Assembly: GCA_956465555.1 (NCBI GenBank)
Contig: OY101128.1
Location: forward strand, 806,001 to 870,000
Direction: 5' to 3'
Source of the DNA: Nitzschia sp. pyKryTriq1
Lineage: Eukaryota > Bacillariophyta > Bacillariophyceae > Bacillariales > Bacillariaceae
DNA: 64,000 nt
The notes beneath the pieces are model-generated. The model ran no database searches, had not been told where the DNA came from, and was given only the letters and a program-made list of their open reading frames with translations. The translations under genes and the position numbers were made by a program. Below are positions 54,021-63,821 of the stretch, in pieces (position 1 is the stretch's first letter; the number at the start of each line of letters is the position of its first letter).

Positions 54021-55433
54021 CTATGACTGCACTTCCTTGACTTTTTCTCGAAAGGCTGCCGCCGAGGACAAATGAACGGACCCAACGTTGGATGTGGCGG
54101 CCATATCTTTCCAGTCGTCTTCATATCGTGCCTTGGTATTTTTACCGACATAGCAGACGCGATGTTCATCGGCGCGTCGAACATCGGTCAAGGCTGCGGG
54201 AGGGTTTTGAACCCATTCCTGGACAGCCGTCTGAACCTTCAGCGGGTCCACCAAAGCTTGCAACTCTTCTAACTGCGCCTTACAGGAATCCCATTCGTCT
54301 AGTTTGAGCTGTTCTGAGGGTTGTAGCTTTCGGGCATTGGGTTGTTGCGTTCGATCATAAATGGTCTGGCACTTTTTCAGCAAATTTTGTAGCTTGGATC
54401 GTGTCTTGCGCTGCGAGGATGTCAAAATACGTTGTTGACATAATTTACCATACCAAGCTTGACGGAGCTCCAGTTTCTCATCCTCGGAAGCGCCACCGAT
54501 CAAGGTCGGATCCATAATAAACAATTGATGTAAAATCAAAGCTGTCGCGACACTAAGATTCAAGGAATCTGCAAATCCTCGAAGTGGCAAGTAGACTCGC
54601 TTGTCGGCGTGATCCAACATATATTGACTGCACCCCACAGCTTCTGTTCCCATGACCAACGCTACCTTTTCCGGAACCTTGGGACTACTCAAAGTCATGC
54701 ACTCGGCATGTTGACTCAAATCGGTCACCCACAAGTGGTAGCCTTGCTGCTTTAACTCTTCGACGCATTCCTGGCTGGACGCGAAATCTTTGACCGTCAA
54801 CCACTCTGTTGCCTTGCGGGCAAATAAATGATGCATACGCCGAGCCTCAACTTCTTCCGGTGTTGCTAGAGTAAGGCGCCGTCGTTCATGCTGCGTCAAA
54901 TTCTCAGGATCCTCTGGGACAGCACCCACTTCGTCGGGATCTACGGCTTCGGGAGGATCCACCATATAGACGTTTTGAATTCCCAAAGCTTCGGCCGTTC
55001 GTAAAATGGCCGAGTAGTTGTGATCGTTGGTACACCGTTCCACCACTAGTACTAATCGCGTTGTTCGCCATTGTAAGACAGCCTCCGCTTTGCGTAACAA
55101 TCGATGATCCAATTCCATCGAGTCCATCAATTCTCCTGGCTTGTTGTTGCTGGAGACGACGGCAGCCGCCGGGCAAGGTTTAGATTGACTCGTCGTCTTT
55201 GCCTTTTGAGGTACCGATCGGGGCTTGTTGCTTTCATTCGTTTGGATAGAAAAATTGTTGTACTTGTTATTGCTTGTACTGCTAGTATTGCTAGTACTAC
55301 TTCTGGTAGACGAAGAATCATCATTCGTCTGGACAAAATATTGGCGCGAGATCCAAACCAACGAAAGAGCCGTGGATGCGCCCAATGCAAAAGGAACAAA
55401 CCAAGAAGAGGATGACGATATTCGATCACTCAT
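54021..55433 (-). CDS. SpoU/TrmH-family RNA 2'-O-methyltransferase with N-terminal hydrophobic segment
   Basis: 470 residues; ATG at 55431-55433 (MSDRISSSSSWF). FVPFALGASTALSLVWIS (about 13-30) is a hydrophobic anchor or targeting segment, followed by a Ser/Asn-rich linker. The SPOUT catalytic core spans about 125-315: LVLVVERCTNDHNYSAILRT carries motif 1 (Asn and catalytic-type Arg), VALVMGTEAVG is motif 2, and VYLPLRGFADSLNLSVATAL is motif 3 (the AdoMet-binding knot). A helical C-terminal extension of about 150 residues, rich in Lys and Gln, follows. The closest functional model is TrmH, which methylates G18 of tRNA. Substrate and compartment are not settled; the hydrophobic start suggests an organelle or the ER. 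The gene is divergent with LtrA. Confidence 0.85.
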   Translation of the reverse strand: MSDRISSSSSWFVPFALGASTALSLVWISRQYFVQTNDDSSSTRSSTSNTSSTSNNKYNNFSIQTNESNKPRSVPQKAKTTSQSKPCPAAAVVSSNNKPGELMDSMELDHRLLRKAEAVLQWRTTRLVLVVERCTNDHNYSAILRTAEALGIQNVYMVDPPEAVDPDEVGAVPEDPENLTQHERRRLTLATPEEVEARRMHHLFARKATEWLTVKDFASSQECVEELKQQGYHLWVTDLSQHAECMTLSSPKVPEKVALVMGTEAVGCSQYMLDHADKRVYLPLRGFADSLNLSVATALILHQLFIMDPTLIGGASEDEKLELRQAWYGKLCQQRILTSSQRKTRSKLQNLLKKCQTIYDRTQQPNARKLQPSEQLKLDEWDSCKAQLEELQALVDPLKVQTAVQEWVQNPPAALTDVRRADEHRVCYVGKNTKARYEDDWKDMAATSNVGSVHLSSAAAFREKVKEVQS

Positions 55434-55883
55434 CGTCGTGTAGGTGGTTGGTTACAATATATTCTGTGGTCGGCAAGCGGTTGGCACTGTAGATATGGTG
55501 TATGATGTTGTGTTTTCCTTTATTGTCATCATGGTCGGTACAGTATGGTCTTGATCTTTTTTCAGCTTCGAGTGTGTCGACGAGAGTGTCGAGTGGTCGC
55601 AAAGCACTCGTTGTGCGGCTAGCGGCCAGACCATTTCAATCCGTTGCAACATCACACATCATCATGACTCATGACTGGCTCTCCATGACTAAATTTCTCG
55701 CTTCGGCGATGGCGGACGAGACTCCGACCTCCGACCATCGGTTGGATGCAGTCGTTGGATATTTTGGATACCTTCTGCCTTCTGCCGACCATGATGAGAT
55801 GCTGGGCTTTGTACTCGTTTCTCGTATGGTAGTACGTGCAAAGCATTCATTTCTCAATTACCAAAGTAACAGCATTAAGCGTT
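55434..55883. promoter_or_regulatory. Divergent promoter region, SpoU and LtrA genes
   Basis: 450 bp between opposed start codons. No dense GTAC palindrome cluster is present here, unlike most other divergent regions in the window. Open frames in it show no family resemblance. Confidence 0.4.
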
Positions 55884-57791
55884 ATGAAGTGGTGGTCTCC
55901 TCCAAAGCAGCGTCAACGATGGGGTGATACGCAAATTCTTCCGAGTGGAACTTGGGGGCAAATCTTTTTCGATCTCTTTTACGTCGGTGGTTGCATCAAT
56001 TTGGGCGATATTCTCAAGGCTGCCTCCAAAAGTTATGATAATGGCGCCTACCAGGAGGCTCTTCTTTACTTTGGTGGAACTGGTCTCTCTGTCATGATGA
56101 TGTGGTTTGATAAGATGTACTACGATGCTCGATTTACGACGCGACCGGGCCACGATGCGTGTCATCGACTATGGGATGTCGTTCAAATTGGCATCGTTGC
56201 CGTTGCCTTGTCCCGTCTGCGTTCCTCGGATGTGCTGCAAAATTCTTGCGAACACGCCGACATGTTTCAATTGTCTCTGGCATTGTTGCTAAATTCCCTT
56301 TCCACCATTGGACGATACCTGGAGGTCCTTTGGTATGGGGAGGGTGATCAACCAGCGGCCAAAGTTGCTGCAAAACGAGATATTCAATGGAGGCTGACTC
56401 CCACTTTGTGTTTTCTGTTGGCGACCATCGATTCGGGATATTCCTTTTACCTGCCAGATAATGCAGAATGTCAAGAAGTTAATGATCGACCGATCTGGTG
56501 TTGTTGGGCAGGTTGGGGGAGTTGGGCCCTTTGGGGATATATCCATATGGTGTCCTGTGCTCCCAAGCAAGGTTGGACGGAAAGTTCGGTGCCCATGAAT
56601 GTCCCCTTTTGTATACATCGCTATGGAGAATGGTTTATGCTCATGTTTGGAGAATCCATCATCAGCTTGTTGATTGTGGATGGAGAGAACGAAGCCCCAA
56701 GCTACAATGTGGCATTCTTTTCTGGGATCTTGTCCGTGATTTTCTTGGCACATTTGCACTATTCGGGGGAGCCCCATGGACATATGGATCATCATGCGCT
56801 GAGTCGGAGTCGACACAGCAACTATCTATATACCATCGTGGTTCCAATGTATTCGATGGCCTTGATTGCGGTTGGAGTGTCGTACAAACTCTTTTTGTAC
56901 GAATTCACATACACGTCCGGACATTCTTCCAATAATGGTCAGAGACGTGGTCTTGGTGGTGGCGGCGGCTACGACGAGAACTACGGCGAAATTGCCGATA
57001 ACAACGAGGAAAGTCAAGCCAACAGTTACTACTATGATGATTCTTTGACGAAACTTGAGGCACGAAAACAATATGCTGCCGATTTGTTCAGCGGAAGTAT
57101 TGCTGCCGTCCTGCTCTTCATGGACGTGAACCAGCTCTTGCATCGTGGTCTTGAAACCGTTCGCAGACATGCCCGGAAGAATCCTACCAGATTGGTGATC
57201 TTTATCTTGCTGAAATACGCTCTCGTAGTGATCCTGGCCACCCTGAGTACCCATCAAACTGATCCCCATGTCATGGCCTTTTGTGGTTTGGGCGCCATTC
57301 TATTCGAGGAATATCTACGCAACTTTTTCTTTCAGGATCGAAAACATCAACAACAACAGCACGGTGGAAATGGAAAACTCCTTGGCAAGGACGATGACGA
57401 CGACGACGACGATCTGACCTGGTTGAGCATGGCGTCCAGCTTCAATGCGCCGAGCAAAAACAACGACGACAGTGCCAGCCTGGCCATATTCGAACGCGAA
57501 TCTCTCGTCGTGGACGAGCAACTGTCGGCGATTGCTGAAGGCGACGAAGAGGGTGGTGCGAGTCGTACTGGTAGTAGTAGAACTATCTCCAATCCAGTTT
57601 TACCACCCGCAATGCTACCCGCCCAATCTACTACGGCAGTCGAGGAGGAGAATGGGAGTGTGAATAGTAATGAAGATGGTGACAGGAGGCTTGGCGTCCA
57701 AAGTACTAGTGATGCCGACGACGACAACGACAACGACAACGACGAGTGTGAGGAGGCAACAGACTGCTACTCTCGAATGGCCGAGTTCTAA
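55884..57791 (+). CDS. Low-temperature-requirement A (LtrA) family membrane protein
   Basis: 635 residues from ATG 55884 (MKWWSPPKQRQRWGD); a GTG-started frame extends 16 codons upstream. WGQIFFDLFYVGGC (about 25) matches the ELFFDLVYV signature of LtrA (PF06772), and HRYGEWFMLMFGESIISLLI (about 247) matches its second signature ERxxLFxxxxxGE. About nine to ten hydrophobic segments are spread through residues 20-500. Two low-complexity inserts occur: a Gly-rich loop (about 355-385) and an Asp-rich tail after residue 510, ending in a DDDNDNDND-like run. LtrA proteins were first linked to cold growth in Listeria; the biochemical role is unknown. The C-terminal tail is probably cytosolic. Confidence 0.85.
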   Translation: MKWWSPPKQRQRWGDTQILPSGTWGQIFFDLFYVGGCINLGDILKAASKSYDNGAYQEALLYFGGTGLSVMMMWFDKMYYDARFTTRPGHDACHRLWDVVQIGIVAVALSRLRSSDVLQNSCEHADMFQLSLALLLNSLSTIGRYLEVLWYGEGDQPAAKVAAKRDIQWRLTPTLCFLLATIDSGYSFYLPDNAECQEVNDRPIWCCWAGWGSWALWGYIHMVSCAPKQGWTESSVPMNVPFCIHRYGEWFMLMFGESIISLLIVDGENEAPSYNVAFFSGILSVIFLAHLHYSGEPHGHMDHHALSRSRHSNYLYTIVVPMYSMALIAVGVSYKLFLYEFTYTSGHSSNNGQRRGLGGGGGYDENYGEIADNNEESQANSYYYDDSLTKLEARKQYAADLFSGSIAAVLLFMDVNQLLHRGLETVRRHARKNPTRLVIFILLKYALVVILATLSTHQTDPHVMAFCGLGAILFEEYLRNFFFQDRKHQQQQHGGNGKLLGKDDDDDDDDLTWLSMASSFNAPSKNNDDSASLAIFERESLVVDEQLSAIAEGDEEGGASRTGSSRTISNPVLPPAMLPAQSTTAVEEENGSVNSNEDGDRRLGVQSTSDADDDNDNDNDECEEATDCYSRMAEF

Positions 57792-58584
57792 AAATGAGGT
57801 CTCGGTCTTTGTAGCAGCTAATCTCTAACGGTACATACTAGCTCTACTGGAAGGGAGACTACTCACTCCTCCTACCGATAGTTTTGATGTCTCAAGAGCT
57901 CCAGAATAGCTCTCACTATACAATAGTATTGTCGATTGTCTTGACATCAGCAGACGTCGTCGATCATCGGACGATGGGAGCGGCTCGCTCGCGCTACCCT
58001 TACCACCTGTAAAGTACCGGTACAGTATCAATAGTACCGTGCGAATACTCGTACGCGTACCTAGTCTGCCGTCTACACGCAGCGCCCGCAGGAAAGGATA
58101 GATTGATTCGTACGAATCATCTTCCTCCCGTTCTATGTATGTATTTAAATGTTGCAAGGATTGAAGGCACATATATTTATTTAATGTTGGAACCCTGCAA
58201 CGTCACGGAGGCACGAACCATCAAAATAAATAAAATTTCAAAAACACGTGGTTTTCCTTCCAGCGTGGATGGGTTGCCAGCTCGACATCGTTTTTTGTCC
58301 AATCAAAAACACGAGAAAATGGACAAGAGGAGGTCCGCAAGCAACGCGAACAACGGATACAATAAACAATATGATACGATAAACAGCATAGCAATGCAGC
58401 AATGCCATCCATCGCATCATCGCCGGGCAGGAAGAAGAACTTTCAGAATTCTCTCGTTTCATTTATTTCTTCCTTCCAGTCAGTACAAGCACCATACTGC
58501 ATTGTTTTGCGTATTGTATTTGTCCGTGTAGTCTACTGCATTGTTTACCCTTGTTGCCTTTGCTTTTGATCCCTCTTCACCACC
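57792..58584. other. Intergenic; 5' region of LRR gene 2
   Basis: No gene. A GTACCGGTACAGTATCAATA block and a CGTACGCGTAC follow at 58014-58060, about 530-570 bp before ATG 58585. The start has the favourable context CACCATGA. Confidence 0.45.
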
Positions 58585-59871
58585 ATGACCTCCCAATACC
58601 TCTTTGTGACGGGCAGCGATAGCCAGTCCATCATCGAGCGACTCCACAAGCACAAGAATGATCAGGGATACCGCGAACTCTATGTGAGCATGATCGACAT
58701 CAACGATGACATTTCGGATGCCATCATTGAAGTATTGCAAGACGACACTCGGTCTTGGGACGGAATTCACGTGGCGCATTGCACAGGAAATGTGGACGTG
58801 GTGATATCATGTGCTCTCGAAATGGGAAAAGTTCGAAAGCTTTCGTTGCTGCCCAGCGGCCAGCATTTCAATGATGAGTGTCTGTTCGCATTGGCCGACG
58901 GACCGAAAAAGAACCAGTCCGTCAAGAGTCTGGTATTCCGAGTGGACCTGTTCCAACGACTCTCTGAAGCACTTGCGGAAGGACTCTCTGCGAACTCGGC
59001 GCTCGAAGAACTGAGTCTCATCCTGTCCACCTCGGATACCACAGCGATCAACACCCTGGCCAGAGGCATCAAACAGAACTCGGGACTCAAGACGTTGTTG
59101 CTGAATCGTTGTAGCTTGGAGGATGGTCAAGTGGCAGCCTTGATCAAGGCGCTTGAAAATCATCCAACTCTCCAGGAGCTCTCGGTGCAAGGGAGCAGCT
59201 GCCGAGCCATGGGGATCGTCGCCATCAGCGGGTTGCTGCAGTCCACCAACGAGAAACCATTCAAGTTGGACTTGAGCAAACAGAATTTCTCGAGTGGTGA
59301 TATGTTTGGAATTTCCTTTTTGGCGCCCGCCTTGCCAGATAACAAATCGATGCGCTTTCTGGATTTGTCCAGCAACGACTTGACAGATATTGATATCACC
59401 TGCCTTGCCTCGGCGTTGGCTGAAAATTCCGCTCTGGAGGAACTCAAGCTCGTCAACTGCAACATCTCCGACAAGGGGGCTCAGATTCTTGCAAGTCAGT
59501 TGCAGCGAATGAAAAGTCTCAAGAGTCTGTGGCTTCAGGACAATCCTTTTGGACGAAAGGGCGCTCAGTGTTTGTTTGAGGCGGCCAAGAAAAACAAGCA
59601 ACTAGAATCACTCTGGTTACCGACTGGAAAGGGTCGAATGGTCGATGAGATGCAACAAGGATTACACCCGCACTTACAATTGAATCAAGCAGGACAAAAA
59701 TTGCTTTACACTACCGATCCTAACTCTATTCCACAATCACTGTGGCCGTTGGTACTGGAAAGAATAAATTCCATCGAATGGGACTCTGTTTCGGAGCGAT
59801 ATACGGCTGCTCAGGCACCGCCCAATGCAATCTATCATCTCTTGCAGGGTCCATCATTATGTATTCGGTAA
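58585..59871 (+). CDS. LRR (RNI-like) protein with conserved C-terminal extension, paralogue of the gene at 62436
   Basis: 428 residues; ATG 58585 (MTSQYLFVTGSDSQS). Repeats of ribonuclease-inhibitor type run from about 100 to 345, including LKTLLLNRCSL, LQELSVQGSSCRAMG, MRFLDLSSNDL, LEELKLVNCNI and LKSLWLQDNPFGRKGAQCL. After the repeats comes a non-LRR tail: WLPTGKGRMVDEMQ, LNQAGQKLL, LWPLVLERIN and NAIYHLLQGPS. The same tail is present in the minus-strand gene at 62436-63821. Domain order and start align end to end between them. It is probably an intracellular adaptor; no enzymatic motif is seen. It converges on the RING gene with only 127 bp between stops. Confidence 0.82.
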   Translation: MTSQYLFVTGSDSQSIIERLHKHKNDQGYRELYVSMIDINDDISDAIIEVLQDDTRSWDGIHVAHCTGNVDVVISCALEMGKVRKLSLLPSGQHFNDECLFALADGPKKNQSVKSLVFRVDLFQRLSEALAEGLSANSALEELSLILSTSDTTAINTLARGIKQNSGLKTLLLNRCSLEDGQVAALIKALENHPTLQELSVQGSSCRAMGIVAISGLLQSTNEKPFKLDLSKQNFSSGDMFGISFLAPALPDNKSMRFLDLSSNDLTDIDITCLASALAENSALEELKLVNCNISDKGAQILASQLQRMKSLKSLWLQDNPFGRKGAQCLFEAAKKNKQLESLWLPTGKGRMVDEMQQGLHPHLQLNQAGQKLLYTTDPNSIPQSLWPLVLERINSIEWDSVSERYTAAQAPPNAIYHLLQGPSLCIR

Positions 59872-59998
59872 CTGACCACTCCTACATACAGTACATGTAT
59901 ACTCTATTAGAACAATTACATTTTTGAATGATCCAAATAAGTGCACACTTGCTTGATTAGTTTGTATTTACATGGTCTACGAACCATCACAAGAGTCG

Positions 59999-61823
59999 TC
60001 AGACATCGGAAACGAGAGCTGCGCCATGTTGTAGGAGTGGTCTTTCCCTCTCATCGTGCTGCGGTATGCAGAATGGACAGTAGTCATGGTTTTCTGATAT
60101 CCACCGTTGCATACATCGTCGGTGAAACACATGCGCACATTCTGGATCTTGAGACCAACACAGCTCCTCATTCACGGCATACTCGTGGCGACAAATAGCG
60201 CATACTTCAGACTCGTCCCGGGCTACTGGGTTCACGACCGGCAACCCCCTACTGCTGTTGGGAGTATTAGCTTCCGCGGCGCTGGTTCCTTCCGTGTACA
60301 AACTACTGGACGAAGCCGAACCAGTACTTTGCACGTCGTTGCGATCTTGCAATCTCTGCATCAGTCCTTCCAATATGAGATCGCCAAGCTGGAGACTTTG
60401 TCCTTGTTCGTCGTTCGCTGATGATGATTCCATGGTAGTACTACTAGGTGATGGCCGCGTCAATCGCCTTCGATGCTGCTGCCGCCGCCGTATTATTCGA
60501 CCTGGGTAAACATCAATTATTTCTTCATCGCTAGCCAAGTCTTCCACACCGGGGCAGCTCCAAGCATCTGGGTCTTCTTCTCCTTGACCATCCTGCTCTA
60601 CTTGCGGGTCATCGTCATCGGTCCACCTTCCAACTTGCACATTGGTCATGACATCCCTCGATGACCGGGCACTTGAAATGTTGTGACGATGTTCTTGTTC
60701 GTCAATGATAGTTGGTTCAAATTGTGGATCTAGGTTCCGACTTGCTGAATAGAATGGAGCCAAATAGGAAGGAATCCAATCATCCTCACTGGGCGCCGAA
60801 GGTCGGACAGTGTCGCCCCGTGGTGGTCGCCTTGGCCCCCCCTCCTCTTCTCCTCCATTATTTTGGTCTGCTTCGCCATCATCATCATCATCATCATCAT
60901 CGTCGTCGTCGTCGTCGTCGTCATCATCACTGAGCGCAAGATAATTGTTCCGGCAGCACGGGCAGTCATCACGATCCTGTAGTAACCAATGGCAAATACA
61001 TTCTGCATGATAATGATGATTGCATTTGATATTGTGTGAAAAGCAGACCAGATCCCCAGATCGATACGCCACGAGACAAATGGCACATTCTTGTATATTG
61101 TTATTATCTTCCTCTTCCGCACGTGCTGGGTAGGTGTTAGTATGCGTACCAGCTGATGGTGCTGGTGCTGTTGGAGCAAGTCCACTTTCTAAATCTGCTT
61201 CCTCTTGTATCACCAATACATTCTCGTTATTTTTGTCGTAAATGTCGTCCAATGGTGTACCATCATCAGTGGTGATATTATTATTGCTGTTGGAAGAGGA
61301 TCCGACCACGATGACCTTCTTGGTAATGAGGAGATTGGCAATGAATTCTTGCCGGGCTCGATTGGAAGGAAAGGGACGAGTCGTCCTCGTTGGTTGCGTC
61401 AAAGCACTCCTCCGTACCTCTGCTAAAAAAAGTTCCATTTCCTCCATTTCCGTAATCATAGTATCCCCTCGTTGCGTAGTCGTGGCTGTAGCAGTAGTTT
61501 CTTGTGGTGGTCGATCGTTGGACGAACCCACAACGGTATTACCAGTACCACTCGGTCGAATAGTGGTGGCAGGTGTCACGGTAGTACGGAAGCTTGACAC
61601 GAAGGATTGAACGCCTTTGACAATCACCTGAGGGATACAATTATTCATCCAACTTTTTTCGGAAACATATCAGTCTACTTTCTTTGCCAGCATAAAAACA
61701 GGATGTCATTCGAAAGATTTGATGCTTCTTGACAACTCACCATAACTGAGCGAACACTGCCAGAAACGAAATGGATACCAAAACCACTACGCCATAAAAC
61801 CTCGCCTCTTCCCCTCTTGACAT
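59999..61823 (-). CDS. Double RING-H2 E3 ubiquitin ligase, probably membrane-anchored, two exons
   Basis: Model: exon 61823-61741, intron 61653-61740 (88 bp, GTGAGT..AAAAG), exon 61652-59999; 578 residues. Exon 1 encodes MSRGEEARFYGVVVLVSISF and onward, a transmembrane helix as in ATL-type E3s. If exon 1 is wrong, the protein starts at ATG 61648 (549 residues). Two complete RING-H2 fingers: ECAICLVAYRSGDLVCFSHN...CNHHYHAECICHWL...CPCC (about 220-270) and VCAICRHEYAVNEELCWSQD...CAHVFHRRCMQRWI...CPFC (about 520-565). Between them lie an Asp tract of about 17 residues encoded by GAT/GAC repeats (60882-60930) and disordered acidic sequence. RING-H2 domains recruit E2-ubiquitin. Two in one chain, far apart, is uncommon. 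Confidence 0.82.
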
Positions 61824-62435
61824 TGCATGCATCCGAGAGACCACTAACTGGCTGGGCGAGTGAGCGTGAGTCAGTATGTTCAGCCTCTAGAGTAGAGAGA
61901 GAGCATTCGTAATGATATCATAAACCCATATGAGATGGCATGAAACATGAAATATGAAATGAATGGAACATGGAACATGCGGAACGACGAGCAAAAAACA
62001 ATAAAGGGGCAGATATATCTGCCCCTAGGCGCATGAACATTTGGGGGAATGTAATGAAAACGGGGGATATAGACTAGTTCGAACGAAAATGACTCGAAGA
62101 AACTACAGTATTACCACCGTCCTATACGATGCTCCGAGAACATTCCTCCTGACAAAAAAACTGTCCCTACATTATCTCTTCTCGACTCGTTTTGTAGGTG
62201 ACTATCTTTTCCAAAGTCTACTGCCCCGTTTGCACCCGAACAAAAAAGTTATTTAGGACCCTATGAGAGGATCCTATGGTTGTGGAGTTGGATGAACGAA
62301 CCGATGGAGGAGCCATTCAGCAACACACTTCGTGGTGAAGGCCTCTCGCGCCTATTGCATCAGTGCAAATTATCGTAAAGTACTGGTTTGGTGCACGAGG
62401 CAAGTCTGCAAAATGGTTGGGAAGGAAGAATGAAA
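61824..62435. other. Intergenic region with a 22-bp perfect palindrome
   Basis: 5' side of the RING gene and 3' side of LRR gene 3. A perfect 22-bp palindrome lies at 62005-62026 (arms AGGGGCAGATA). TCTAGAGTAGAGAGAGAG lies at about 61888. No gene. Confidence 0.5.
62005..62026. repeat. Perfect 22-bp palindrome
   Basis: Left arm AGGGGCAGATA, right arm its exact reverse complement with no spacer. Such an uninterrupted palindrome could be a dimeric protein-binding site or an RNA hairpin. It lies 182 bp upstream of the RING gene start. Confidence 0.9.
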
Positions 62436-63821
62436 TCATTGCCCAAAGGAAAGCGTCCCTTGCTGCAGCAGGTGATAAATCGCACTGGCGTCTAGGTTCT
62501 TTGCACGGCCACAATCACTCCGAGTACCACTTCCAAAGCTGGGAGAAGACAAGGAGACGTCACGACTTTGTTTGGTGATCCGCTCCAAAACCATTGCCCA
62601 CAAGTATGGAGGGGTAGCCTTAGAGGATAGTAGCAAGCGACGGCCTGCCCGATTCATAAGAAGCCACAGCTCCAATTCCTTCTGAATTCTGTCCATATCT
62701 CTACCACGCCCCAAGGGAAGAATTAGCTGTTCCATTTCCATGTTTGTTCCGAGACAATCGAGAAGTGCTTGGGCACATGTTTCGTCAAACGGGTTGTCGT
62801 GGAGCCACAATGTCTTGAGATTTGTCATCGCAGGGAGTCGCTCCGAAAAAATAGATATGCAATCATTGGTCAAGTGGCAATCTGACAGACAAAGTTCTTG
62901 TAGCCGGCTAGTGGAGCTCGTCAACGCGCTGGCCATATCCATCATGTCCTCCTCTCGGAGTTGATGGCCTGACAAGGATAGGCTCTTCAGTGATGTATTT
63001 GTTCGGAGCGCCTTTGACAATGATCGCATTCCTTCCATTCGATCCAAACCAAACTTATGATTGCTCAGGTCCAATTTTTCCAGCTTGCTTGTCGCGCCAA
63101 GGAGATGTTGTGCAATGGCATGAATTCCACCTTCTCTGCAGGAAGAACCCTGAATGCACAATTCTTTCAACGAAGGATGATTCCACAAAGACTTCATGAG
63201 TGTGGCAACCTGGTTCTCGTTCATTGTGTACATAAGATCGTGACGGTTCAGTGATAGTCTCCTTAAAGTCCTGCAGTTTTGAAGAGTTGCGGATAGAAGA
63301 AGGATGGATTGCCAGTGGACATCAGAGAGCGGCACGCTAATTTCTTCCAAGGAATTGCTGTTTTTGTTGTTGTTGTTGTTGTCGTCAGGAGAAGTTACCA
63401 GTCCTTCAAACAACGCCCTGGCCAGCTCGGTCGTCAAATGAGCCTGCAAAATAAGTTTACGAACACGGCAGTTGTGGTGCCGCAAGCCTCTACCCAAAGC
63501 TTGGCACCAAGATGTTTCTATTCGTCGGAAATCGCACAACAACGAAAACTTCTGAACTCCATTGGCACAGGCGTCTTCCAACACATAGTGAACCAAGCCA
63601 GTGCATCTTCCGAAATGAATACCATCCAATTGCTTCACAGCCAACAACCTCCGAATGGCATTGGCGACTGGGATATCAATGTGGATACTGGATAGAAAGA
63701 GTTCTCGGAATTCCTCATCGTTACTCGAAGGATTTGACGCTTGGGTGGTGGCCTTGTCGAGCTGGACGACGATGGCTCGAGAATTGAGGCCTCCGGTGAT
63801 AAAGAGCAATTGAGGAATCAT
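62436..63821 (-). CDS. LRR (RNI-like) protein, paralogue of the gene at 58585
   Basis: 461 residues from ATG 63821 (MIPQLLFITGGLNSR), chosen because it aligns with the paralogue's start MTSQYLFVTGSDS. An in-frame ATG at 63971 would add 50 residues. Repeats run from about 140 to 370, for example LRRLSLNRHDL, LKELCIQGSSCREGGI, LEKLDLSNHKF, LKSLSLSGHQL and LKTLWLHDNPFDETCAQALL. The conserved tail follows: LPLGRGRDMDRIQ, MNRAGRRLL, LWAMVLERIT and ASAIYHLLQQGTLSF. An Asn tract (about 180) comes from GTT/AAC repeats. No enzymatic domain. It faces the RING gene's 5' side with its own 3' end; the paralogue is 2.6 kb away in opposite orientation. Confidence 0.82.
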   Translation of the reverse strand: MIPQLLFITGGLNSRAIVVQLDKATTQASNPSSNDEEFRELFLSSIHIDIPVANAIRRLLAVKQLDGIHFGRCTGLVHYVLEDACANGVQKFSLLCDFRRIETSWCQALGRGLRHHNCRVRKLILQAHLTTELARALFEGLVTSPDDNNNNNKNSNSLEEISVPLSDVHWQSILLLSATLQNCRTLRRLSLNRHDLMYTMNENQVATLMKSLWNHPSLKELCIQGSSCREGGIHAIAQHLLGATSKLEKLDLSNHKFGLDRMEGMRSLSKALRTNTSLKSLSLSGHQLREEDMMDMASALTSSTSRLQELCLSDCHLTNDCISIFSERLPAMTNLKTLWLHDNPFDETCAQALLDCLGTNMEMEQLILPLGRGRDMDRIQKELELWLLMNRAGRRLLLSSKATPPYLWAMVLERITKQSRDVSLSSPSFGSGTRSDCGRAKNLDASAIYHLLQQGTLSFGQ

